Of a DNA stretch of 64,000 bases, positions 1 through 11,802 are shown one piece after another. This DNA comes from Dichotomocladium elegans. Its lineage: Eukaryota > Mucoromycota > Mucoromycetes > Mucorales > Lichtheimiaceae. Within the stretch, counting starts at the first letter, position 1. Each line of letters starts with the position of its first letter. Position numbers and translations under genes: made by a program. The stretch spans positions 124,001 through 188,000 of the forward strand of contig JAIXMN010000025.1 of the NCBI GenBank assembly GCA_025716815.1, written 5' to 3'. The notes under the pieces are model-generated. The model searched no databases, was not told the DNA's origin, and saw only the letters and a program-made list of their open reading frames with translations.

Positions 1-2435
1 CACTCAACGCTTGCAATGCAAGTTCGACGTTCGAAATTTCGGATTGATAGGTGATAAATGTTCGGTAGATCAAAACATACTGGCAATAATAATACACATT
101 CAGAAACTCTAAGTTTCAAGACAAAAAAGAAGTGAGTTCCGAAGTATGCGGCACATTTGGGGAGGAAAAGCTTTTCACTTTACCATCCTTTGAGGGACCA
201 ATATAGTTCCCATCTGGATCAGCACGTATTTCGGGCGGGATATCGTTCGCCCAAGCTTCCAGTTCTTCGGTGAGCTTCTTTGCCTCCTCGAGCATGTAGT
301 TATCAGGCACCCGAAATGCATATAGCTTTGTCAGGATATGTCCTAGTATACGCGAAAGCGGCAGATACCGGCTGAAACAATCGTACACGGGCCGCCGCTC
401 ACGTAGATCGTCCTCGGCCTCTTTGAGTAGCCGCGGCGTCTCTGCATTTGCTCCATATTGTCGCGTATGGCGACCGTAACTCGACTCAATTTCATATGGA
501 GATGGTAATTCAACATTATAATCATTTTCCATAATGGTAATACTTGCGGGGGAAGAATACGGGAAAGGACCAGGTTAGCAAACTTGCTGCGATAATACCA
601 TCACCACCATCCATGCTAATACCACGTACGGTCTCCCCAATTCGGCTGAAATCTCTCGGTCCAAGATGGCTGCGCAGTACCATATTCGTTTTCGAAGTTC
701 ACTTTCATGTTCAGGAAGTCGCCATCCTGATGAACTGCGGTGCAGACCAAGGTCTTGCGCCTAGATCACATAGAGTAAGCTTGCCTATTCTATCGCTTTC
801 TCACACACACACACACACACACACATTCTCATCCATCGTGTATACTACGTACCATACGAATAGCCTATAAAGAAAAAGTGGGAGGAAGGAAGGTATGATC
901 ATGAGTAAAAAAAAAACAGCCTGCATAGCAAAAAAAAAAATCATGATCCACCCACTGTTCCGCAGATAAACCTATGACAGTTCAAGTCGATCAATTTGGG
1001 AATCCACGCATTTAGGCCATAGTACTACCACCACCTTACCACTGAAGTCGATCATCGTCTTGATCTTGGGATGTGTTGACGAACGATGCTAAGAGTATTA
1101 ACGCCTGTACAGTCGTTATTTTTGATCTCCGGAAGACAGTTTCTAGGAGTTTCTCGGCTTTCTGTCTGAAATATTGATAAAGGAACTTGAAAGTCTCGGG
1201 TTTGATCTTATGCTTCATAGCAAGCGCCTTGTCCTTGATCATAAACTGGCACGCAATGGCGCATACAGTAAACAACAAGTATGGGTCTGGTGGGTGAGGG
1301 TTCTGAAAATAATACTGTTCCAAGAACGCTATCTTGTTGAGAACCGGAGCAGGAACGTGCACGCACCGAAAATAACTTTATATTCCCTCCCCTTCCCATC
1401 AGTCGAGCTGTCCGGAACATCATAAATACACTTCGCTTACACTTCAAGCATTGAATCTGCCAAATCAGGTGTCATATACGGTATATTTTCGAAAATCTGG
1501 AATGCTCGTTTCCGAGGACACACCTTTGCTTGGACATCGTACAACGTCATCTCGGGTGATGGCACACCCTCGGTCTTGACGATCACGTGCTCATCGTATT
1601 CATCGTTCACCTTTTCCACGATCACACCATTTCCTTGGTTATTGGCAAAGTGTTGTCCAGCTTTGCCAAACTCCTGTTGATCGAGCAGATGGTACCCTGC
1701 ACTGCATCCAATATAGAGGGTCGCACCATAATCTGACACATTGAGTCGTTTTAGGTCCTCAGTAATCGAGTCTGGTGTTGTTGAGTCTGTAGGACGGCGG
1801 CTAGGGTCGTTCTCGGAATTATGATCGTCGTCTTCGTCATTATCATCATCGTCATTGTTGTCGTTATCATCGTTATTATTAAGATTACTATTATTATTAT
1901 TATCGGGTATATTGATCGATGAAGATATCCATCCGGGAGTAGGATTTACCGCCGGCAACGACCGTGCGCTATCACCGCCTGTGCTGGGTAAGGAACAGGT
2001 ACCTGCTGCTCCGCCCCCTAACGTCGGATCGCTGTCACTTCTGCTGCTGTTGATAGCAAGCAAATTTTCGAGTTGCTTGATTCGCTTTTCAAGGGCTTCC
2101 ACGTATGTGGATGGCACAGGGCCTCGCCGCCTCTGCTGCGAAAGGTGACATTCAACCCCGATGGATGTGCAAGTACTACAAGGAAAGATCTCGTCGGCAT
2201 TACATCGTGTCTTCCGGCGTCGGCAAGAATCACAGCTCTGTTTTGCTCGTGTCCGTCTAATGTGCCGTTTCTGGGACATGGTGAGTGTTTCTGCTGCTGC
2301 TGTTGCTGCACCCACAGCGGGCATTACGCCTGCTAAATGCATGGAGCGCCGTTGTTGCTGTCTTCTTGACTTGGTCAATGAGCCACCCGCTGTTGTTTGC
2401 GTTCTGTTGCTCTTATCGTTGTTGACGATGGGCAT
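1..2435 (-). CDS. Zn2Cys6 (Gal4-type) transcription activator, 3' partial
   Basis: A nuclear DNA-binding regulator that runs off the left edge. The N-terminus (about residues 65-95) has a basic binuclear zinc cluster, CDSCRRRKTRCN...CSTC...C, followed by a linker and a short coiled coil (YVEALEKRIKQLENLL). An acidic Asn/Asp-rich stretch follows, then a fungal_trans middle homology region including AIRMAQDLGLHRS and LRKRIWYCAAILDRE. Exons that keep frame on the minus strand are 2435-1441, 1375-1040, 971-956, 864-853, 760-630, 542-184 and 108-<1. The 16-nt and 12-nt exons encode FICGT and AIRM, which complete the conserved core. The last exon reads LNVYYYCQYVLIYRTFI, typical of this domain, so the protein continues leftward. 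The start is the first ATG before the zinc cluster. The target genes are unknown. Class certain; exon model strong because all phases agree. Confidence 0.88.
802..825. repeat. (CA)12 microsatellite in an intron
   Basis: A pure CA dinucleotide run lies inside the intron between the 12-nt exon (853-864) and the next exon (630-760) of the Zn2Cys6 gene. Confidence 0.95.
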
Positions 2436-3400
2436 GCCCGTGTGAATAAGAAGAAGCTAGGATAGAAGCTGAAGGGAAAGGAACTGAAGTAAAGGAGGAG
2501 TCTCAACCTAACAGAAAAATTATAGAGAGAGAAACATAACGTCGATGGTTCGGGAACGCTGCGGTAGCGGGGATTACCCCGGATTTCCAAAACCGAAAAG
2601 CCTGTCGTCCAAGTCTTTTAGCTGGCTATGATTCCCCCTGCTTTCTACTCAAAAGGGAAAACCTGCAGTGGGTTTATGCATGCGTCTGATGTTGTAAATC
2701 TTTGTTTCTTTACAGTAAATGCTCCCCTCATCGGCAGCAGCAGCAGCAGCAGCTTTGATATTGTATCCCTTATCCGTGTCAAAAACTCTGTTTCATCCTT
2801 TGCGCCGCTGCTCTCGGTGGGTGAAAAAAAAAAAAAAAAGCAAAAGAAAGCCGCACGGATTTGGGAAACAGGTGCAATCATGAGACAAGTAGCCACTGCT
2901 CTGTACTACATACCGAGATGGTTTCCCCCACACACACACTTCCCGGTGAGTGTCTTCCTTGCCAGACGGTTTATTTTAGACACTCGTCAAGAGGCTGAAT
3001 ATAATCCAGAAAACTTTGCTCAATTGGTTTATTCAGAAGAACAGAATGTCGGCAAAGACGAAAACGATGACACAGTGCTTATGCGCTCTGCCCGATGAGG
3101 TCCTAATGCACAACCAACTGGAATTTCTTTTTCATGGATCACACACCTTCCCCACACGCCTCTCTGAGTGTATACAGCATTACCCAAAGGTGCTTCTAAA
3201 AGCACCCACGTTTCACTTTCTAGCCGTTTAACAGATTTCATTTTCCGCTTTTTTTGGGGGGAGGACATTCACATAGACACATCAATCTGACTCCGTCACG
3301 TGAATTTGATTTTTTGGGGGGGGCGGGCACCATTGCTCATGTAAGAAAAACTGCGTGAGTTCTCTCAGGTCTTTCTTCGTGATCACGATGCCAAACGTGT
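2436..3400. other. Gene-free stretch, 5' flank of the Zn2Cys6 gene
   Basis: This stretch holds purine/pyrimidine-rich tracts, a short CAG run near 2740, a 15-base A run near 2827 and G runs near 3257 and 3316. These are typical of an untranslated leader and promoter. I see no conserved open frame on either strand. Confidence 0.55.
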
Positions 3401-5200
3401 CGTTGCTATGGGTGTCGGAATGACAAGTTTGCGATTCATTTGCTGGCAGAACCGCTGATTATCGCACGTGTGATCACTGTCGCGTGCGCCTAAGCAAAAT
3501 GTTCCTGAGAATAACCGCATTTCTTTCGACGAATTTGCGGAATCTCTCGCCCCGTGACCACAACCATTATTCCAACCATCAGTACTCTTTTCATGTGTAC
3601 ATTTCCATGGATGCTGAATGGTTGCGAGCCATCATCGACTCCATTGCTTCCTGGGTTGAGTCAGTTGACGGCTACCGATACTATCTCTGGAAGGTTGCCA
3701 ACCCCCCTTAAAAAATGCAATGCAAATTGCCTCGGTTGTGCGCAAGACCAGGCCATCGAACACCAAGTAGCTGATCAACAGCGCTTGGCAAGCCGCATGG
3801 AGACATTCGCTTGTGGCAGACGTGTGACAGGGAAGATAGAGCACCGCAACCATCAAATTATGACTGACATTTAGCATGTTCCTGGCCAGTGTCGCTATGA
3901 TGTTGACAAGGAACCGGTCGCTGTTGGCATCAAGAAGTTCATCCACGTTAGCGCCCCCAATTATGATGCGTTTGTTCTGTACAAACCGGGTTAGAATGCA
4001 GTTCCCTTAGGGAGTCTCACGATGTGATCTAGGCCTAGGCAGAATTTTTCTTAAAGATTAGTGATATGCTAAACTAATGAATAGGTTTACTTTTGGCAGG
4101 ACAACGTCATCACCCAAGTATATCACCGACGTGAAAACCGACTGATCTTTGCAAATATTCTTCTTGAGGAGCTAGTATCTCGTGGCTACAACAAGGTATG
4201 TGTGCTATTCATCTTCAATATATGGTACGCAGATACTCTCAAACCCGCCATATGTATCAAAACATGCCCTTTATATAAAATAAATTCTTAAGCACTTACC
4301 AAATAATGAACAGATGTGTGAAATTAACGAGGTTGAAATGGCAGCCGTGGATTATGCTTTTCCTTTTTCTGAGTTTTCGTGGCAGAACTCCCTTGTCAGT
4401 GAATCGTCTTAGTTATGAAACTATTTTCCATTGTCGTACCTGCGTCTTGATATGAACTCGGAACAGCCACACTTCAAATACGAGAAGAAACATATAGAGC
4501 GCCGTTTTTCCGTGATCTGCAGAGTCGGGTCGAAAAAACTAAGGTTCATGTTTACTGATAAGGATGCAGCCAAGACATTTGCCATTGAAAATGTATGGGG
4601 GTTTCAGGTCCTTAGGCTTTGTTTGCGACATCTTGACCGCTCATTCAAGCTCAAGCTTGTCCAAAAAAGCCCATCAACCCGCCGTACGGTCCTGCACAGC
4701 TATATGCAGAGTTCAACTTTATTGGTTTAACCTCTGCTCAGATCCAAATGGATGCAGAGCCCACATTGCTTGCCTGAACGCTTTATGATAGTCGAGAAAA
4801 CTGATGAAGAGGCACTCCAATGCGCATCCTTCCCGTTGCCCTAATACGAATCATAGAAAAGAGGTATTCACGTCGATATTTGCAGCACAGTGATAACTGC
4901 GGCTGGCCGATCAATCCACGAGGCGTACATCAACGAGATCAATAATTTCTTGTCGTACACATTATCTACCAGATGCGTGGGTATATCTATGCACGCGGTG
5001 GTGCATCTCTGTGTGGTGGAATCGATGGACGAGAGCGAGTAGACCAGAAGCAATTCCCAGTCACCAAGACTGCTATGATGATCAAGGCAAAGTGGAAGGT
5101 GTCGAAGCGCAAATCTCTTCAGCAGCAGAGCCATCCTCGGCTCGATGCTCCGGTGTACATCATCCTTTCGCGGGCGGTGACCAAGTTCATATGAGAAGTT
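3400..5200 (+). pseudogene. Degenerate multi-exon coding remnant, family not recognised
   Basis: Several coherent plus-strand protein segments are separated by intron-like junctions and broken by stops. Examples are KKFIHVSAPNYDAFVLYKPG near 3920, an exon-like block 4101-4196 (QVYHRRENRLIFANILLEEL) between a ttggcag acceptor and a gtatgt donor, and one from 4315 beginning MCEINEVEMAAVDYAFPFSE after an acag acceptor. Further segments are HFKYEKKHIERRFSVICRVG near 4460 and STVITAAGRSIHEAYINEIN near 4885. In-frame stops and frame changes prevent one continuous product, so it looks like a decayed gene or element. I could not assign a family; a diverged mobile-element protein is possible because the next remnant (5.8-6.6 kb) is transposon-like. 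Boundaries are approximate. Confidence 0.4.
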
Positions 5201-5839
5201 AAATATTGTTCAATCAATAACAGGCGAACTCCACTTGCTTGGGAAATTTCCCTTGGCAAGGCATGGAGCAAATGGATAAGACGTTCTAGAAGATCGAGCG
5301 CCCAAATTGATCATTTGATGTCCTGGACACATGGACATGCGGATGCTCAGTATGTCACACAAGCGGATGTATGCTTTGCAGCCGTCTAGTTCAGCAATAT
5401 TGCTTCCAGAATCACCAACAACCATTTGCTGTTTTGGAGCTGTGTATCCACAGACATATGACACCATTTTATGTGCGCAGCTTGCCGGTAAGAATAGGGA
5501 ATAATAAGAATGAACTGTTGTACTTATACCAATGATGCAAAAACCATCTTAGCGGGAATCATACATATATACGCTCGTCGCCTCTTTGCCTCTCTCTCCT
5601 TCCCGTTCTTTATCGCCCTTTCATTCCTCATCAGTATATATACTTGGCAGTGGGCAAAATGATGATACATCAGTAATTGATCAACGAGCGACACAGGCAA
5701 TCATCGGCCAACATGAATTTCGGTTGCTCTAAGTCCTTTGTATTATAGTTTTGATTCGATATTTCTAACAAATGACCCGTGTTTACTTATTCTCAGCAAA
5801 GCACCATGATCTATACTGCTTACATGAATATTCTGCACA

Positions 5840-6590
5840 TGTGCTTTGGGTAACAGCTTCAGCATGACATCATTTTTGCCCTGAATCTTCGTCCGTGCAA
5901 AGCGGACCGCAAGCGCGAGATAATCGCACAAGCACTAAACCCCCGATTAAGTACTGTACACCAGGTCCTATATGAAATCATCACTAGGCATGCCACATGA
6001 TTCAAGCTGGTCGTTGCCCGTTGAGGTGTTGTGAGAGAAGATATATCTTCCGAGCCTGCGTTCCTTCGTGAAGCTTACGATATCATACAACCTGCCTTGA
6101 ACTCATTCCCACGGCACTACTAAATTCCAGCACCAGAGTATCTACTATGACGCCAATGCCCGTCCAGATAGACATTTTAACGATTTCTTTCAACTCGCAC
6201 GTGGCCCTCCATGTTACATGAAGATCGATCCAAAACCCTCTGCTACCATATCCTTGGGTGCAAAATGGAATCTCACATAAGCAACATGAGAGTACTGGAG
6301 ACGAGTTGTAAACCTGAAGTCTAAAGCTTTCAAGCAAACCCCTCCCCAAAGAATCCGAGCTACTCCAATTTTGTAGGACTATTCATACTGACGGCATTGG
6401 TGAAAACAAATGACCTTCAGTCTGGTTATGGACAGATATTTGGGACCCAGAAAGAAGATATCAAATGCATCAATCCACAGATAACCCGGAATGAAGACCA
6501 CACAGGCGTGTGGGTCACTGTTGCCATGGTAGAAGGGGACCTGTTATATTGCGTTCATGAGAACTCTTCTTACGATAACCACTAAACCTT
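5840..6590 (+). pseudogene. Relic of a Fanzor/TnpB-like RuvC nuclease (N-terminal half)
   Basis: Plus-strand segments match, in the same order, the longer relic at 23.2-25.3 kb. Near 5970 it reads LYEII...FKLVVAR, against LEIVI...FKLVISS there. Near 6127 it reads KFQHQSIYYDANARPDRHFN, against RFQKDNIYYVSKSRSANHMK. At 6295-6335 it reads EYWRRVVNLKSKAF, against DYWYEVFDLNSKAF. Near 6385 it has HTDGIG, against STDGAG. Near 6527 it has VEGDLLYCVHENS, against VDSGGRYLMYCVH. Stops, indels and a missing block (between FFQLA and PPCYM) break it, and the position of the first RuvC aspartate reads as Glu. Nothing recognisable of the zinc finger or final RuvC motif follows. The copy is dead. The family assignment depends on the longer relic. 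Confidence 0.55.
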
Positions 6591-6599
6591 CCGCTATAT

Positions 6600-7500
6600 A
6601 AAGTAGCTTCCGGATGATACACAGCGGATAAAAGCGAGACTGAGGTTCCCTTTCCCACTGTTCTTGCTATGTAGCATTACCAATTAACCAAGATGAAACA
6701 CACATACACTGATGAATGCGTGCATCTTGCTGGATCTTCGACCCATTTATAGATATAGACGTATATGACCATAGACTCTCATTTAAAAGACCTGCTAATG
6801 AATGCTTAGCGCACACAGCAATTGATATCATCCCAGTCTTTTTTGATCACGTCATCATTGTGGACGTCGTCTCACGTAGTTCGAGGCTGATACGATAGAA
6901 TGCTAAAGCAGGGCTCGCCAATTCCTGCTGCGTGGAGTACCTAGAATGACGATTCTTGAGAACTACCTTTTGACGATCCATCTCTTTGATCTAAAATGCT
7001 ACAAGCTCTTTGCTGGATTAAGTAAGATCTATCCTGATTAGGGATCCATCCCATCCCCCATACAAGGAAGATGACATTCTATTTTTGGTAATATGTCGGA
7101 ACATCGGAATCACAAAGGAACGGATCTACTTGAAACAGCGATTTTCTCGATTTTCGGAAGAGCTTGGGACTGCGGGAGAGCATGAACGGTTTGGGCCATC
7201 CATCTGGATGCCGGATTTGCATAAATGTTATTGCATCTGGCTCTTTCGTTTACACATATACCTCTAGCGGGTTGTCCTTTCCACCCAACTAACGCATACA
7301 TCCAACATTACATTCAAATATACACAATGCCGTATGGCGATCAAAAAAAACTCAGCCACGCAAATCCGTCGGCGCAACTTTTCCGATGAAAAAAAAAAAA
7401 GAAACTGGGTTTTGTAATCATCGGCAGAACTAGTCCGAAAACAATGGAATTATATATATAAAAAAAAGAAACCACCATATCTGGTATATTTCTCCCATAT
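6600..7500. other. AT-rich stretch without a supportable gene
   Basis: Short open frames occur, but none has conserved motifs. Poly-A runs near 7345 and 7390 and a TATATATATA run near 7451 precede the ATPase start at 7518 and probably belong to its promoter and leader. Confidence 0.5.
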
Positions 7501-7517
7501 GCCCCTCTCCTTTTGTG

Positions 7518-10500
7518 ATGGCTTCTCCCTCAGGCAGTAATACAACAATTGAACAGACCGATTGGCATACCATGGAGGTTGAGCAGGTCGCTCAGGCCCT
7601 GGGAACCTCCTTGGACAAGGGCCTGACCGCTGCCGAAGCGTCGTCCCGCATCCAGCAGCACGGCTACAACGAGCTCTCGAGCAACAATGGGCCTGCATGG
7701 ATCAAAATTCTGCTTCGCCAGTTGCTCGATGCCATGAACTGGATTTTCGTCGGCCTTGGCGCGGTGTCCTATGCCTTCGCTGACTACGCGACCGGTACGA
7801 TGCTCGTCTTTATCGCCGTCCTCAACCTGTACCTCTCGTTTTCTCAGGAATACGCAGCCGAACAGACCCTTGCCGCCTTGCGTAATCTCTCCTCACCCGA
7901 AGCCAAGGTCCTCCGCGAAGGCCGCGAGCTAACCATACCGAGCAGGGAAATCGTCCCTGGCGACATCTTGCTGATCCAGGAGGGAGACTCGGTTGCGGCA
8001 GATGCTCGGCTCTTTACTATCTCCAACCTCGAAATGGATGAAGCTCTTCTTACTGGCGAATCAGTCCCTGTCTCAAAGCAATTGATCGTCCTCGAAAAAC
8101 CAGGTGCGTACAATATATAACCCCCAATTTGATAGTGAGAGAAAGAATGAAACAGGGGTATGCTCATCCATCTGTTAGATGAACCTCTTGGTGATCGCGT
8201 CAATATGGCTTACAGTTCGACCGTGGTCTCGAAGGGCCGCGGTGTTGCCATCGTGACTGCAACTGGCATGTTTACCGAGATTGGCAAAGTTGCTACAAAA
8301 CTTGATAATGCAGGAAGCAATAACGACACGACCCGGCTCCAAAAAAGTCTCAACAAGATGTACTTTGGTCTTCTGGGCGCTGCTGTCGTTTGTGTGATCA
8401 TTGTCCTTGCTTCCGTCAAGTTCCATGCGAATTACGATATTGGCATGTATGCCATGACGGCTGCTCTCTCTGTCCTACCTGCTGGGTTGACTACTGGTAA
8501 ACGCACTCACAACCTCACACACCGAGCTTCGGAACTCTAACCAATGCCCCCCCTCCCATCCCGACTTGTCTAGTCATGACGGTCACGCTCGTTTTGGGTG
8601 GCCAGCAGATGGCGAAACAGAAAGCCTTGGTACGTAAGCTCAAGGTGCTTGAGACCCTCGGGTCAGTCACCAATATCTTCTCCGACAAAACCGGCACATT
8701 GACAATGGCCCGCATGGTGGTGGTTCGCTTCTGGACACCAAGCCAGGGATACTTCTATGTTACCCCCAATGGCCTTGCTCCGCAAGGCGATGTCTACCGA
8801 ACGGACGGTATTAAAGATGACGGAGAGGAAATGTCGAGTGGCAACAGAGTAGACAAGACCGACCTGCCCGAGGACGTGAGGCAGTTGGTAGTCTGCTCGG
8901 CGCTCTGCAACATGTCAAGCATTTTCCGGCGGGACGAGAGCGATACGGTCACAATTGAGATAGTATCTGATGAGAAACATGGTGTAGACGAAAAGCAGCA
9001 GGAAGAAGGGCGGAAAGAAGAAGAAGAATCGGCTCAGTCGGACGATTGGATTCCCACTGGCGCACCGACCGAAGTAGCCCTCCAGGTCTTTGCTCATAAG
9101 TTTGATCTTGGGAAGCCTCAGCTGACAAATCAGGGCTGGTCTCTTCTTGCTGAGTACCAGTTTGACTCGACCATCAAGCGCATGTCCACCCTCTGTTTCC
9201 ACCGTCCTACGGGCGATTTGTACGTTTTTAGCAAAGGTGCCGCCGAACGCATTCTCCCGCTCTGCAACAACATCAAGGATGAGGATGAAATCCACCAACG
9301 CGTGGACATGCTAGCCTCGAAGGGCTTGCGTGTCATTGCCCTTGCTGTGCGCAAGCTCGAAATTAGTCAGGTCATGGACGAGTCGCTTTCCCAGGATCAG
9401 ATTATAAAGCAATTCCCTCGCGATGATATTGAACGCGATCTTGAGTTTCTGGGCCTGACGGGCATCTACGATCCCCCTCGTGCCGAATCACGAAGGGCTG
9501 TCGAGGAAGCCCACGAGGCTGGCATCGCGGTCCATATGCTTACGGGTGACCATGAAAACACAGCACGAGCGATTGCACGGGAGATCAATATCCTTGACGA
9601 TGACAACATGAACGACCGCACTTTAGTCATGTCCGGTACGCAGTTCGATGCACTCACAGATGAGCAGGTCGATGCGTTAGAGCGGCTGCCGCTCGTAGTG
9701 GCTCGCTGTTCTCCAGACACAAAGGTCAAAATGATCCAGGCATCTGCACGCCGAGGCAACATTTCTGCCATGACAGGTGACGGTGTGAACGATTCACCAT
9801 CGCTCCGGATCGCAGACGTGGGAATTTCGATGGGCAAGAACGGCAGCGATGTGGCCAAGCAAGCTTCTGATATTATCCTGACAGACGACAATTTTGCGAC
9901 CATCATTCGTGCCGTTTCAGAAGGTCGGCGCATCTATCAAAATATGCAACGGTTTCTGCTTTACTACTGGATTATCCTTGCAGGTCTCTGCTTTGTGATC
10001 CTCGTAGCGCTTGCGTTCCGCGACCCGGCTGGCGGCAGTATCGCGCCAATGTCCACGCTCCAGATGGTCCTCGTTTATGTGGCCGTCACGCCGCCTGCCG
10101 CTGACCTCAGTGTGCAATCCGCGCCTCCCACTATCATGAAGGAACCGCCCCGACCGCCGAAAGAAAGCATCTTTAATCCGGAAATCCTGCTTGATTTAGG
10201 TGTCTACTCCATCGCGCTAACAGCCATCTGCCTCATCGCCTTTGTCGTCCCGCTCTATGTCCTTAGTGATGGCGTCGGCGTCGGCGCACAAGACTGCGAC
10301 ACCCATTATCAGGCTGCATTTTGTGAACCATTCTATCGTGCGCGTGGATCCATGCTGATCACACTCCTCTTTGCATCCATCATCGTGATGGTCAACGTAC
10401 GATCCTACCGGCAGGTGGAATGGAATCTGGCCGGTCTCAAGAAGACCGTCCGCTCAAAGACGTTGATCGGTACCTTTATTTTTGATATTGTCACCCTTGT

Positions 10501-10660
10501 CCTTTTCTTGTATATTCCCAAGGCCGCAATCGATGGCTTCAGTATGCTAGGCGGGACCTGGGAGTGGGGTCTTGCCATTGGCCTTGATCTCGTTTTCATC
10601 GCCTTCAGCGAGGCATACAAGGCACTTAAGCGGAGATATCTCAAGTCAAACCGTACCTAG
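7518..10660 (+). CDS. P-type cation-transporting ATPase, ENA-like (type IID)
   Basis: A 996-aa membrane pump predicted to expel Na+, K+ or Li+ using ATP, probably at the plasma membrane. Exons 7518-8103, 8179-8496 and 8574-10660 keep phase. The order is an N-terminal cation ATPase segment, the actuator loop with LLTGES, the phosphorylation site DKTGTLT, KGAAER in the nucleotide-binding domain, MLTGDH, and the hinge GDGVNDSPSLRIADVG; the last third has five to six membrane helices. The fourth-helix motif reads LPAGL instead of PEGL and the sixth-helix region reads TPPAADL without the TD pair. Both are closer to ENA exporters than to Ca2+ pumps. An acidic KE-rich insert lies near residues 440-460. 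The ATG at 7518 follows directly on an in-frame GTG. Transported ion is inferred from family. Confidence 0.9.
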
Positions 10661-10898
10661 TTGCCTTCACTCCGTGCTTCCCCTTTTCATCCCTCCCCAT
10701 CGTACATACTTCGGCTTAGTATTCTTTTTTTTTTGTATACCATGTATCTTGCATTGAAAGTTCTTGCTTTTCTTAATTACACGTTAATCGATATATTCTA
10801 ATGCGCTTTGTCTATGCGCTTGATTTTTATTTTTGGATTGTGTCACGCGGATATTTTGTTAATTCCTTTCGCATCTTTCTGTTCTTCGCGATCTTCTA

Positions 10899-11737
10899 AT
10901 GTCAAATAACAGTGGGTGAGCAGCACAGAAAACAATCTAACATTGGGATCTTCGTCAATGAACAGTATATGCATTTTCTCTCTCTCCTTTTCTCTTTTTC
11001 TCCGTCTGTCTCCCTTCAAATCCTAGTTTCTCGAGCCTGCATCCTTTTTCTGATTCCAACGAACATTCAGCAAATAACAACAACGAGCCATCGCGCTACA
11101 GTGATCATGCCTCCCACACCCAGCAGCAAGACCAGGTTAATATGCGGATGCAAACAGCTACCATAAAACAAGAGGTAATTCGCAGCATGGGGCCCATAGC
11201 AGCTTCGGTCTATCCATGTCTGAAATTCCTGGCGATCCGAACTTTTTTAGTCAGACACTTCGTCAGCACCGCTTGGGTCTTCATCACCGCTCGGCTCTTC
11301 GTCACCCCTAGGAACCCCAGGGCGATCCTCACAACAGCACCACCATCATGAATCGTCTTACGCGTCGATCGATTCGCCTTCCCATCATCAGGCAAAACAA
11401 GGCGGAGACGACGATCTGTCGCCGCGGTCTTACTTGGACCTTCATGTAACGCCCACTTTATTGGAAGGGATGAAACTGGTTGTGGCCGAACGGTAACTTC
11501 CCCCTCCCCGCTACAACCTCTCCATCTATTTAACGGCATGTACATAGACCGGAAGATCCACTTGCGTTTCTTGCCCAATTCCTGCTCGATTGCTCAGCCA
11601 AAATGAAGCAGAAAGCAGAACAAAAAGACGGCCGCGTGCGCCATCGTCATCCTCCCAAATTCCATCCTTACCGGACGCAAAGTGGAGATAGCAGCCCATC
11701 AACAACAACACCCTCAATGCGAAAAAAGGGGATGTGA
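10899..11737 (+). CDS. SDC1: Dpy-30/Sdc1-like subunit of the COMPASS H3K4 methyltransferase
   Basis: A small nuclear scaffold protein (198 aa). The Dpy-30 motif reads YLDLHVTPTLLEGMKLVVAE then RPEDPLAFLAQFLLD. It forms the dimeric X-type four-helix bundle that holds Ash2/Bre2 in Set1/COMPASS. Exons 10899-10915, 11027-11174, 11251-11492 and 11548-11737 keep frame; the first codes for only five complete codons, and the Dpy-30 motif is split by the last intron. The N-terminal 135 residues are low complexity (NNNN, QQQ, a Ser/Pro/Leu/Gly repeat, HHHH), much longer than in yeast Sdc1, and the C-terminal tail is basic. The second acceptor has a strong pyrimidine tract. Convergent with the Fhit gene, 65 bp apart. 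Family call strong; start inferred from splice phase. Confidence 0.85.
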
Positions 11738-11802
11738 TAGAAATAGAAACAAAATGGGTAGTACGTAGAAACAAAAAAAAAGCACCGTTGTCTCTGTTCA
11801 TT

